From Didymodactylos carnosus (Eukaryota > Rotifera > Eurotatoria > Philodinida > Philodinidae), in contig CAJNOQ010000508.1 in assembly GCA_905250885.1 (NCBI GenBank), forward strand, positions 1 to 48,541: a stretch of 48,541 nt of DNA. The letters are read 5' to 3'. Position numbers and translations under genes: made by a program. How positions within the stretch are numbered: position 1 is the first letter of the stretch; every line of letters starts with the position of its first letter. The notes beneath the pieces are model-generated. The model saw nothing but the letters and a program-made list of their open reading frames with translations, ran no database searches and was not told the origin of the DNA. Of the stretch, positions 27,937-40,600 are shown piece by piece.

Positions 27937-29858
27937 CGTAAGAAAGTTTGAACTTGTTCCGAAAATTTACTATTTTTTTGTTTCGTTCAATGACATATGT
28001 TCTTTAAATATATATGATAGGTGTGAATTTTGGGTGGTGTCATGCAAAGTCAGGAGAACAAAAAAAGAGAAAAGAAGTGCTACGTGCCATATGTTACTAC
28101 TTTTTACTGTTATCAAAACCTTTCTTAGAAGATACGTTAACACAACAGACAATGATGACCTTTATTTTTTGACATTTTTCACCTTATTTAGTAGAAACGA
28201 AAGTAAATTATTCAACTTTATTCTTATCTCTAGATAGCAAAGATTCCGATACGACTAGTTTGACAGCACGCGCATAAATTTACTTAATTTATTTTTTTTT
28301 AATTTTTAACTGGAATTACTTTCGACATTCAATAATGAAGTCAAAACGTCACGTTAAAATAAAATAATATTAGTAGATAAATGACTGCTACTATATTAAA
28401 ATTCATAATCTTTGAGAAAACAACTTTAATTTTCAATTAGTTTGATTGTATCTCATTTTTGGATAAGAAATGACAAGTTTGAACAGATCATGAAGCGGTT
28501 TTGATATAGGAAAAAAAATGTAACATATCGATTGCGTCAGACAGTTTGCATAGGGGAAAATAAAAAACCTATCGTTACTTGTTATAGAAAAGTAATAACA
28601 GCGTCAATAATTTTGACTACTTGATACAAAAATTTCAGTTTTTTCAAATATTGATTATAGATCAACTTAAACAACTTATCATCCGTAAACACACTTGATC
28701 AACATTATCTCAATGCTATTTTCTAACATCATCACCACATTCTAATTAGCGCATACCTAGATAGTGATATTAAGTAAATATATATAGAGATATCTATCAC
28801 TTGGAGAAAAACCTCTAGAAAAAAAACATGTGTTCAAATCGTGTCGTCTGTCAACAGTGATACTTTATATTATAGGTTTTCTCTCCTTCTAATCATTATC
28901 ATGATCTATAATTGTTGTTTTAACCTAAAGCATGCTGTACCAACTGGTACTCGTTTTTTCTTTTTTGTTGCTTCTTTTTTTTCACCCCAACGGCACTCAC
29001 TAGTAAGTTGTCAACTGACCAAGCCAAAAGAAAATGTTTTGTTTCTGATTGCTCATCTTTGATTGTAAAAAAGAAAAAAAAAAAAAACACCTGCTCATCC
29101 ATTATTTTTTTTTTCTTTCTTTTTGTCAATGATAATTTGAAACTTTTCGTTTTCGTTATGCACACGAGTTTTTGACATAAATTGCCTTAAAGCACATAAT
29201 ATGTTTACATTTTTGCGACATCATATTGTACGATCGATGACTGTGATTACAGAGTGAGAGAACGACGTTAGATGTTCAATTATTAAGATGAATTATTACT
29301 ACTGTGTGCAATATTAAATTGGTTAGAAAATGAGATCATATGGTCTCATCATCAAGAAAAAAACAGATACATATACACATGCACCCACCCACACCCACAC
29401 ACACATAGTGTGTCGGTACTCATTATTTAACTTTACGTAAAAAAGCTGTTACGGCTATCACCGGCTGATAATTTTTTTATTGGATGATCTTTATAGCTTT
29501 ACTCGAGTTCGATTCTTAGTCATTTTATCTTGTAATATGAGAAACTAGAACAATTAGATACAATCGACAATGTTGTGTGATGTACAACAGTGATATTCTG
29601 AATAGTTTGAAAAAGAGGAGGACACTAGAGGTCTGCGGTCCCGATCTCATAAATATTTTTTCAAAGTATCACTGATAGTTTGAAAAGTCAGCGCGTTGTA
29701 ATGTGAAGCGTGCGATAGCATGCATGAGAGGTATTAACTGAAGAGTTCTTTCTCGCAGAACTAGTGCCTATATATTACAAACAAGCACAAAAACTAAGAA
29801 ATTATGCATAACTTTTCAACTCTAGTTACAAAATGGAACCAATAGAATTTAACTTCGG

Positions 29859-29922
29859 GTAGAATCCATTACTAGTTCAATTTGGATTAATCGAACTGTA
29901 CTAGTTTAACGTTGGATTCTAC
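29859..29922. repeat. Small nested inverted repeat
   Basis: GTAGAATCCA at 29859-29868 pairs with TGGATTCTAC at 29913-29922, and ACTAGT words pair inside it. It looks like the remnant of a very small foldback element. Confidence 0.5.
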
Positions 29923-31462
29923 TAACAAATCTAAAGAATGACTAATTACATAATTTATCTTTATTAGTTAATATCGTCTTATTGTTGAACAATGCAGAAC
30001 TTATGAAATAGGTCCAGTAGTCTAATCTTCTTTAGAGCCTGAATACAGTAGTAAAAACAAACAAGTCTTAAAATATATTCAATATTCCATTTGTCTGATC
30101 TCAATCATTTCAAACACATACACATAAATGTAATCATCACTTTTCTCATTACCAAGTGTCTGATTAACCTAATCACTGGTTAATCTTTCATGATGTCAAA
30201 AAGAAAAATTGACATTTTTTTTTCTTCTTCTTCTTCTTCTTCGTTATTTTAACTTGATTCTCGACACGATTTTTTTTTTTTTGCTTTTTAACATTGGAAA
30301 ATATTTTTTTTTCTTTTCCCTCAACTGGGATTTTATAAACGACAAATCCAAATATAACCGAACGATGATTGCTTTTCTTAGAGACAGAGAGAGAAAGAAA
30401 TTCTCACTGGATAAGTTGATAGATAAATAATTTCAAAACACATATATGTATAACCTCAGGGTAAACATTACGCGAGAAATAGGATGATGATGATCATCTA
30501 ACTAACATATTTATGCGAATCAGATAAAAATAAACGAAAAAATTTAAAGTTATGTTTATCGTGTGATAGTAATTGCAAGTTTTTTTTCAAAGAATAATTT
30601 TTACTAGTGTTTATACGTCTTTGTCATCCTATTTTCTTCCGAATCTAACATCGTTTACGTGTACATCCCGAGATTAATCGATGATAAATGGTTTATGGAT
30701 ACTTTTCATTTCACCCACATTGGAGAATGTGTCAATAACGTTAAAATGTTGTAGTTAATGATGGAAAGTTAGCAACTCTAAACTGATATAGCACTCATGT
30801 TGTTCTAATTAAAAATGAAAATAAAACTTGTAGATCTAAAATAGAACAAATGTCCAAATCATGTTTTAATATTGCATAATAAAGCACATTATATAACGAT
30901 CTAGATAATATTTCCAAAATGTCGAAGTAATTTAAATGTTCCAATTGTTTTGGATTGCGACAGATCATCTCAAAGAAGCCTTGGGACTCACAAGAGATTC
31001 AATTCTACCTCTATACCATGATCAATGAATAAGAGTAGATAGCTTTCATTTTGTAGAGAATACTATAAGATAGTTGTCCGTCTGAGAGAACAAAATATAT
31101 GGAAATTTAACACTTTCGAATGAATAAGTTGAAAATAAGTTCACCCTTATTTTGAAATTGATACAGTAGTGGATAGAAGTACCTGGAGGGTAGTAGATTC
31201 AAATTCTTTTTACTAACCCGTTAATTCCCTGTTAGTATGGAGAACGACGTAATTTTATGTCACAAAACTCTTTCATCATCATCATTATCACCAGCAACAA
31301 AAGATTGAGTAAAAATGTTGATAAACACGTGCGCAACACGTTCCATAATTGAAACAGGTTTCTGTTCTTGGTTGCCATTCGAACATTGATGTTTCTAAAA
31401 TATTGTCATTCAACGTAATATTATGACACTTAGCAGATGAGCTGATTCATTGTACAATTTAT

Positions 31463-31532
<70 letters not shown>

Positions 31533-31618
31533 NNNNNNNNNNCCAATTTGGTGTATAAAAAATTTTGCATACACCCAAAATTATTCACCAAAGCGCCCGG
31601 CCCCGTTCATTTTCAAAA

Positions 31619-31642
<24 letters not shown>
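31463..31642. other. Assembly gap: G70, N10, then C20
   Basis: A run of 70 G is followed by ten Ns at 31533-31542, then 80 bases of sequence and a run of 20 C at 31623-31642. Runs like these beside a gap are typical of sequencing or gap-filling failure. The 80 bases between should be treated as low quality. Confidence 0.9.
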
Positions 31643-31650
<8 letters not shown>

Positions 31651-32639
31651 TGCAACAAGAATAATAAACAAACAAAAGATATAAATCATTAAATAAAATC
31701 ATCAAAATGAACTTGCTAATGATAAATGATAAAACGCTGGTTAAATTTTTAAATTGAATTTGAATTTGTAGCATGTACTGTCCAATATCTATGATCAAGT
31801 TTCAAAGGCTGAGTATTCTTGTTTCCTTACAGAGTGTCATGGATAACAATATAACGGTTTTGGCTATTATCGAAATACCAGTTTTTTTTAAAACTTTTCT
31901 TCGTAAAATTGATATATTTGAGGGACAATTCAACTTTGAAATTTTAGCGGTTTCCGCTAAAATTCATCAGAATGTTTCTACTTCAATTGCCTTCACGTTA
32001 TCTTGAATTGCAGAACAGCCAATTGAGCGATCTCAGTTGTAAAATATATGCAGCGGTTCTTATTTGTATCGTCGTCGTTGTCTTTTGTACTATTTTTGTG
32101 AAAGTATTTTTCATTTCTATTGAAAATAATTTACAAAGTATAACTAATTATCGTTCCACCATTTATTTTATTTTCTGCAATAGTATATCTTTCTTCGTTT
32201 TTGCTTGTCATTTTAGTAATAATTCTTTATTTTCTTCAACTTTTACTTTCAATTGTCGAAATCAATAGTGAAAATTTTTGTGTACGCAGTTTAAATCATT
32301 ATGTAATAATTTATTATTTTTTCTTAACGTATAGCTGATTTTACAGTCGTTGTTCGAAGCTAATCGGGTGTCCATGTGACTGTGCCAAATGTATTTCTTA
32401 ATTTAAATTTTGTATTTTATCGCACTGTCAGATGGTGTATACCCATTCTTGGTGCAATTGGCAATAGAAAAAAGAACAGACAGATCTCTTTCTTCTATTT
32501 TAAATGTTGAGACATCGATGATATCCGACAATGCTCAAATTGTTTCCAGTGGCAGCGTGGGATTCATCGGGTTAACTTTTTCGATATCTGAGTCGTCGAA
32601 TATCAGATACGCTTGCACTTAACTACTCAGATGAACACC

Positions 32640-34880
32640 TGCCTCCCTCATACCGTAATCGTGCTTGCTACGGCATGATCACGATAAATTCACTAACTCA
32701 AGGCACGATTGCTAAGAAATCTTGATATCGCTTCATGATCGGATCGCGATATATTTCACATTATTGAAAGTAAGTTTTGTATAGTTATGAAGCGACAATT
32801 TGCCGTACTGCGATCGCGCAAGACTCATATTACCCACGACATGACTCACTACCGCGACTCATGACGTGACAGTTGATATAAGCTTTATTCTGCCAGAATA
32901 CAAGTGGAAAAATATTCCATTATAGTATTCTAAACTAAAACTATCGGAGAACACAAAATCAAGTTTGTATGCGTGAACTTAGCTTTGCAGTTAACATACA
33001 AAACTAAATTTACTGTTCTGTATCTATATTCTGTACAACGACTGAAGTTGTGCAATTAACTCGATGTTATCAGTAGTAATTTTTTAAATGATAGTTTTTA
33101 ACAAGAACTTTTACAGTCATGATTCGATCACGCTTTGCTCTGATACTTACGACATGATTCTTAAGGAGATGAGTGAGACTTAGTTTCCTATATTCATCGG
33201 CTTCAAGACTTAGGGCTCACTCTTTAGGTACGTATGTATACAGCAATTTCTAGGCGAGAGTGAGACATATTGAATCCTTCGTTTTTTGTTGTCTTGAGAT
33301 TAAACTATCTGATTCTCTCTTAAGGTTACTTTCAAAGTATAAAAGACCCCTCTTTCAGTTAAATGCACTAAATCTAAGTAATTTCACTCGTGCATAGGCC
33401 GAATTGAACATGTTGATTGGAAAAGGTTCCAGAATAATAATGCATCAAAGTGAGAAATGTGCCAACGAGGTTGATAATATTAATGAGTAACCCCGGTGTA
33501 ATAAATCGACTGCCATTTGTGTCTTATGGGGTGTAACAGATACCAGTATCGGTTTTCTAAACGCTTCTGATCGGAGAATAGTTCTCCAACGTCTATGCAG
33601 AGAACATTCAACGAACGGGTGTCAAGCGTCAAGGTCATATTGATCTCACCTCCATGAGTTCGCGTGTGAATTTTTCTTCACATACGTCTGTGTCTGTAGT
33701 TACCTTATTGGTAATACTCAGCATCAACCCATCTCACTCTTAAGTCTCGGTCTAATACCAGTTATATGTCGAACCAAAATTGAGAATACACAGGAGAAAG
33801 TAGTTGTCGATCTGAGAGTGAACATTTTCTTATATAATATATCCACTGTTTTTCTGACCTTCATACCTCGTAGTAAAAATTGAGATAATGTTCGAAAATT
33901 GCTGTATACTAAGTTACATGGACCATGTTCTCGAAGAAAAAACCGCATAAAACAAGTTGCATAAAGTGTAGGTTTAAATGCTTTTAGCAATTCTACGCTC
34001 CATTTTATTCCAACTAATTGCCAGGACTTATGTTGTTTAGCGACGGTACCAGGATTTCGTGCTAGGTAGGGCTCAGCCCATCACTTTTCTGGAGTTCGGT
34101 CTGAAGTAGTGCTAATAAATTTAAGCTGAATTTCAGAAAAAGTTTTAAAAGACTGTCTAGGCGGGGCTCCGAGCTTTCTAGGCAGGGTTCAGCCCAGTCT
34201 AGCCCTGTTGGTGGCTCCGAGCGCACGACTCATTCTATCTCTCTCCGTGAATGAATATTATTTCAGTCTTCTCAATAATGGTTTAGGCCATATTAATTTT
34301 TTATTGAAGTAAGAAACTGCTTTTGTTTTTCAGAAAATACAGTTGATAATTTTCTTATAAAGTTTTTGCGAAAAATTGGTACTTTCAGAAAAAACAAAAA
34401 CAGTTTCTTACTTCAATAAAAACTTAATATGGCCTAAACCATTATTAAGAAGACTGAAATAATATTCATTCACGGAGATAGAATGAATCGTGCGCTCAAC
34501 AATAAGTCCTGCTAGTTGACTGGAATCAAACATCTGATGAAGTGAAAATCGAATAATCCGAGAACGTAGTACTCAGGATGGGAGCCGTGACGCTAAAATA
34601 GCCATTAATCTGTGATCGCGACGTGTCTGCGCGAGAATTAGAGTCGTGGAGCGGTTTTATGAGACAAGCACGATCACGATATGACATCCGTGATAGGACA
34701 ATAGCACAAGAACAGTGAATTGCGGCATGACAATCGTGAATTCAGCGCGATCATTCTTAGACCACAATAGCCCCATAATCATAAAATAAGACTCTTATTT
34801 AGTGATTATAACCGTGATCGCGTTACGGGTACTTACCGTGACTCTTTATCGCGTCTTACGGCACGACAGAAACGAGAAAG
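32640..34880. repeat. Dispersed ATCACG/CGTGAT word cluster, possible old element
   Basis: Words such as CATGATCACGAT, GCGATCGCGC, CACGATCACGATATGA and ACCGTGATCGCG are concentrated at 32640-33150 and at 34600-34880 but absent in the centre. CAAGCACGATTACGGTATGA (complement of about 32645-32664) nearly matches CAAGCACGATCACGATATGA near 34667 in opposite orientation. This could be a large decayed element with repeat-rich ends; boundaries and class are unknown. Confidence 0.35.
34219..34497. mobile_element. 279 bp foldback element
   Basis: The left arm starts GAGCGCACGACTCATTC and the right arm ends GAATGAATCGTGCGCTC. The arms (about 34219-34333 and 34387-34497) pair closely, including AATGGTTTAGGCCATATTAA on the left. 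The loop is about 55 bases. A GC-rich stretch just before it (34067-34212) has words GGGCTCAGCCC and GGGTTCAGCCC and may be another element fragment. Confidence 0.75.
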
Positions 34881-35565
34881 TTGCCTTGAGTACCACTTCT
34901 GAATTCAACAGGAAATGCTTCAAGAAAGCAGAGTCATTGATTGCTGTCAGTAAAAGTAGCAATTCTAGTAGGTGTTTTATCGTTGTACAATACTTGATAA
35001 TCAACATAAGATCAACACACTAAAAAATAATGTATCACAAAACATATTCTATGCACATTTTTCCCATTGAGACTGCGACACATTCTCTAGGACATATACG
35101 ACACATTCTTTTAACCGTATAGAAAATACTGCGGATTTAGTATTTTCACCTCTTATTTTATTTTTAAAATAACTGCAACTTGTTTCGGCCGCTCTACGTA
35201 ATGTCGCTGTCACGAATCTACTTGGGATATCCAATGTGCTCAAAAGAGTTTACCTATTGAGATATAATTTTCGGAGTGTAACCAAGAACAAGATTGATTA
35301 TAACGACTAGATTAAACTGCACGAACTTAGACGATAGTCGACAAGTACGGACAAATAAATTTCATTTGTCTCAACGGAATGTTTCAAGTCTTAGAAAACC
35401 GCTGAAAAATCAAAGAAACAAGTAACATTTTTCTTTTATTAGCAACATCTACATCCGGTTTCAAATCAAGAGATGGTAAAGAAATATCAAACGGAGAATG
35501 TTACAACACACACAAAAACAGAGGAAGGAGCGACATGTTTTCTTTCCTAGAGCCTAACATATCTG

Positions 35566-35849
35566 CTGGAAGAATAATCATAATCTTTTGATAACTGATA
35601 ACATGTGCTATGACTAAAACTACATCTTTAGAACCTTAGTAACCATGACACTTCGATCGTGGCACATTCGTTTCGAACATATTTGCTCAGACAGTCTGAA
35701 ACACAATTTACTGCGATATATAAATGAGGCACATTACTTTTTACTATGAAACATATAATGACAGCGTATTGACAACAGTTGTTTTTGGACATGATTTTGC
35801 CGCATAAAAAATGTTATCAGTTATCAACAGATTATGATTATTTTTCCAG
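35566..35849. repeat. Inverted repeat pair, 39 bp arms
   Basis: 35566-35604 contains AATAATCATAATCTTTTGAT and the reverse complement of 35811-35849 the near-identical AATAATCATAATCTGTTGAT, both followed by AACTGATAACAT. The 206 bases between show no coding sequence. It may be a small foldback transposon. Confidence 0.65.
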
Positions 35850-37604
35850 ACACATAAATAATTATGAGTTTCAAAACTTCTTAGTAATGTAAGATATATA
35901 GAAAAAATATCATTCTAGTAAGAAAAAAGATCCGCCCCAATGGCCTTGTGAGTGCTCAGTATATTAATACTTCAATCAACGCGACAAAACACACTAATGG
36001 TAAACGATCTTGCTGCCATCTCCCACTCTTCACATAACATTTTGATGTTATTGTTGTTTATTGCTTCTAAACTATCGTTAAATGGTTCGATTATATCGTC
36101 ACTTGCATTCAAATTTTCAACGGGTCTTCATGTCTTGTATGCCGAATTATGTATAATTAATTATTAAACAAATTACGTTTTTCAAGTATTTTTTCTATCT
36201 AATAATCAATAGCAGGAATCATGGAGGTACTTGATAATTGGCTTTCGTCAATTATGACTGGAATTGTATTGTCTCTCAATACAAATCATGTCATTTTTTT
36301 CGTTGAAGAGACAATGCAACTGAATTATTGGCAAAAGTCAAGTGGACCTTCGACAATTGGCGAAATGCTAGTTTAGCGAAAGTTATATTGGCGTACATCT
36401 CGATTTCCCAACAGCAGCCATCAGACTACTATGACTAGCAACGTCTTGATTTCACATTGAAATTGTAATAAACATAGCACAGCTCATCGATTACGACACT
36501 AAAATAGTTGCCAATTTTGATTGTTCTAAACGGAATTCCAGAAGAAAAATTTTATCAGCATCTAAAACGATTCGTGATCAAGCAGATCTAATAATTAGCA
36601 TCGTTGTCACCATCTGGAGACAAAAAATAAAAACGTAACTCTAATACAAAAATATTGGATGACTAAGAAAAACTTGAATCCACACGACTTTACATACCTC
36701 TCTTTCACCTCTTCGATAAGCAATCATTTACCCTAGTTTTGTGAACAGTTAAAATTATTTTGTAACAGTTAGATTTGAAAAAGTTTCTGTTTTTTTTGTT
36801 ATCCAATTGCCATTTCTTCTATTTTTTTTTTTTATCGAACATACACAAATGGATTCATATAAGAAGTGTACAATAACATTTTTAAAAAACCAAAGAAAAA
36901 AAAAGAAGACAGAGAAACAGATCACACTGTGAAGAGAAAAATAAAAAATAAAGAGAGAAAAGGATGAGACAGAAAACTACATGTACTGTCCTCTTTAAGA
37001 AAAAAGAAACGTCGGTGGTTGTTTTTCTAATTATATTTTTATAAGAAAAAAGAAAGAGATGAAAAGTTTTGAAACTTTTCGAACGTATTACGTAGACATT
37101 TCAAATTATGTCAGCCTATGAAAAGAAGACTTTAATTCTACAATGATTTATCTATAAAATACAATTGAACAAACAGCCAACACGGTATCTTTTTTTTAAA
37201 CGGACAGTAATTTAATTAATCAACAGTCATTTAACTTTACAAAAAGAAGCTTACTTTTCTAGATATATATCTTTGGCAAAAATAGACAGAAAAAGAAAAC
37301 AAAAACAGAACGCACTAAACGCTAATAAATGAGACAGAAAGAAAGAAATGACTAGGAAGAAGAATCAAATTACAAAACAAGAGACAAAAACGTTATAACA
37401 AGAAGAAGAACAAAAGAAAAAATACAATAATACATCAACCTGTTATTTTCAATCGAATATCAATCAAGAAGCGAAAATAATTATCTTGAACTAAACTAAA
37501 TAAAGCAGATTTTTTTTTTAACAACAGAAAGCGAAAGTATTGTTAAAATAAATCTTCTCAAATATTTTTTTTTATGTAAATATAAGTTATTATCATTATG
37601 TTAA

Positions 37605-40600
37605 TTAATTTAAATATAATCGACAATTATCTGTTCGACAACAACATGGAATTTTAACATCTTCTTCTGGAAAACTATAATCGTATGTTAACTCTTTTCC
37701 ACTTTGAATATCTTTTAGAGCATAAATAATAATTCGTTTAATACCACCACATAAAACTGTTTTAGAAAAACAATTTGGTTCACATGAATGATTGATAAAA
37801 CGTGCTTTATTACCACGATGTGTTGCATCGATAACATGCATTGAATCAACAGTAAACATATAACAACCAAAACCCTAAAAAATAAAATAAAAAATAAAAT
37901 AAATTCAATATTAATATTGTTTATATCGTCGTCCTATTCAACCTACTTTTCCTTCATTTTCTCTTTCTCTTTTATCTGTTAGACATGGTCTTATAACTTC
38001 TCCAGAATATTCAATAATCATTTGTCCTTCAAGAATATCAATCAATGTAAATAGACCACAACCATGTATAGGCGAATGACCAACTAATAAACATCGTGCA
38101 GAAAAATAATGTAAATGATACAAACGTAAACTAACCGACGCTTCTTCTAAGATAATACGTCTAAAATAAAATGAAAAAATATGATAATCTGGTAAAACTT
38201 GTATAAAATTTGTTTTATTGCCCACCTTGAATGTATCAGTGCATCATCAATTTCAAATGTTTGTTTTGCATAGGAAATTTTTCTTGATGGATTTAATAAC
38301 CATCCAAATCGTTGTCTCTTGTGAGATTTTCGTTCATAAATAGTTGTTTTTGAATATTGTCGATGTTGTTTTTTTAATTGTTTTTTATATAAAATTAATT
38401 TTCTATACCATTCATTTTGTTTTACAATCATTTTCATTGATTTTAGACTTGATGATGATGATGTGGACAATGGTAATTGAACAGGAGATATTGATGATGA
38501 TTCATTCAACGGTTTCTTTGTTGTTTGTGTTTGAAAATAATTTTTTATTGTACATATTTGTAATTGTTTTAATAATGTTTTTACGATAGTTTTATTTAAA
38601 CCAAATGCATCATGACCATCGTAGAGTGTCAACGGTAAATGAGTTAATTTCATATCGTCACGTGTTTCACGAACTAAAATTTGAATAAAAGTTTGGTAAA
38701 ATGATGTATATGTGTAACAGACAAATGTAGAATTTATCTAGATAAATTTAGAACTATCCAATAAAATATAAATTTCGTCTATATTTGTTACATCTAGGAC
38801 AATGAAAACGACCGTCGTATACGTCTACCAACGATCGATTTACGGTGGTAATAAGATTATAAAATGTGGTTGTATTCCATGCAGATGTAATACGTTGTTG
38901 TGTACGATGACCGTAAAGAAAATGTTTACAGCTGTCTACAATTGTGTGATTTTTTACGTCTATATGGAACACCACCGTATCTGGTCATAAGTCGCCGTCG
39001 TATGAAATCGATCTGTGCAGACATTTCTCGAATTCATATCTGCCGATATAAACTCTGGGTACAACATGGATTTTACTGTAGAAATCGATTGTACTACTTC
39101 GTTTGACTTTATAAATCATCTGGACACGTGGATAATAAAATGGATTTCTTTCTACAACTCATTTTTCTATTGTATTCTGTTGGTTTTTTTATTACTCATT
39201 CTCACAGCTCTAATGTCCTTCAAGTGTTGTTAAAATATGTCCTGGTTTTCTATCGCAAAATGACTATGGAAAATCCATGTTTTACTAAGAGTTTACTTAG
39301 GAAAATTTAAAATTGACGAGAATTCTAATTTTGTTTGCAATATCTATTGAATACTATTTTATACCTAAATTAACAATTGTTGCCCATGCTTGATTTAAAT
39401 CATCGGATAAAATTTCATAGCCATCATCACTTTGAATTCGAAATTTAACTTGAACGTATTTCGATTTTTTCCATCGTTTATATTCCTCAATAATTTCATC
39501 TTCACTTAATTTATGACATTTTTGTTCTTTTTTTGGTGATTGATGATGGAGTTTAGTAGGTGATATTGGTGTTAACTCAATATTTAAGTCAAGTAATTGA
39601 TATTCTCCATTTAAATCTAATGAATGTTCACTTGTTGATCGTTGACGATTCGTTTGATCAATTTGATCGAGTAATGACTCAATTATTTGACTAACATCAT
39701 CAATATCAACGTCATTATTATGATCAATATCAACATCAAAACATCCGTCCAATTGTGGTAAACAATCTTTTGGAAATTGTTCATTCTGTTTATGTTTATT
39801 TGATAAAACAATATCGGTCAAGAGAACACTATCGGCTTCTAGAACAATGGGCGATGACTCTTTATTGTTCTCTGATACGCATAGACAATCTAAAGAGAAA
39901 ATAAATCAATAGTTTATGATTGTTATTAATAGAAAAAATCGAACATTGTTTACGTACCTATAGTATCCAACTGATGATTCTTTATTTGATGATCAACTTG
40001 ATCTATCTGTTGATATGATTTGATTTTTAGATCAACAACATCAACTGTTTGTTGGGGATTTGATTGGACTATTCGATCATTATTTGTCTGAAGTTTTTTC
40101 AATGGATTTGGCTGTTGCATATGTCGCCAATGAGATGTTGATGAAGTTTTAGATGGTTGTTGATTTTGAGAAGATTCATCTATAAAAAAAGAAGTTTATG
40201 AATTTTGATAATAATAATAATAATAATAAACAATTATCATCAGAAAACATACTGTGTTTTTTACTTGAATTCATTGTTTTCCATAAATGTTGTAATAATT
40301 GATCAGATGCCACCGTATTAGTGGATGAATGTTGTTGTTGTTTATGATTATTATTAATATTGTTAATATTGTTATTATTGTTATTGTCATCTTTATTCGG
40401 CTGTTGACTAGATAAATAATAACTGAGAATGGGAGCATGAGAGAGTGAAGCTTGTGGTTGTGGACTAAAATAAAGAAAAAAATAAGTTTATATAAAAATG
40501 AGTATGCAGTTGACTATTCAAATTTCAATTTATAATTGAGATACTACTACACATACCCAATTGCTAATGTTGTTGGTTGAATTTGTTGTAAAGCTTTGGC

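Larger units (their letters stand above)
27937..37604. other. 9.7 kb gene-poor convergent intergenic region
   Basis: It lies between the GFI1-type stop and the KMT2 stop, so both genes run into it. It holds a (TTC)n run around 30222-30244, CA/CCCA simple repeats near 29380-29405, a small 64 bp foldback at 29859-29922, the assembly gap at 31463-31642, a cluster of ATCACG-like words at 32640-34880, and foldbacks at 34219-34497 and 35566-35849. Short open frames here match no family I know. Confidence 0.6.

Noticed and set aside
31450-31692. Apparent glycine- and proline-rich protein
   Set aside because: It is a translation of the G70 run, the gap and the C20 run, an assembly artefact.
31943-32640. 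Three short plus-strand frames with hydrophobic stretches
   Set aside because: They cannot be joined by convincing splice sites and match nothing known; AT-rich chance frames are more likely.
38754-38975. Minus-strand frame with FHCPRCNKYRRN in KMT2 intron 11
   Set aside because: Only half a zinc finger, with no histidine pair and no splice support. Kept only as an unexplained intron.
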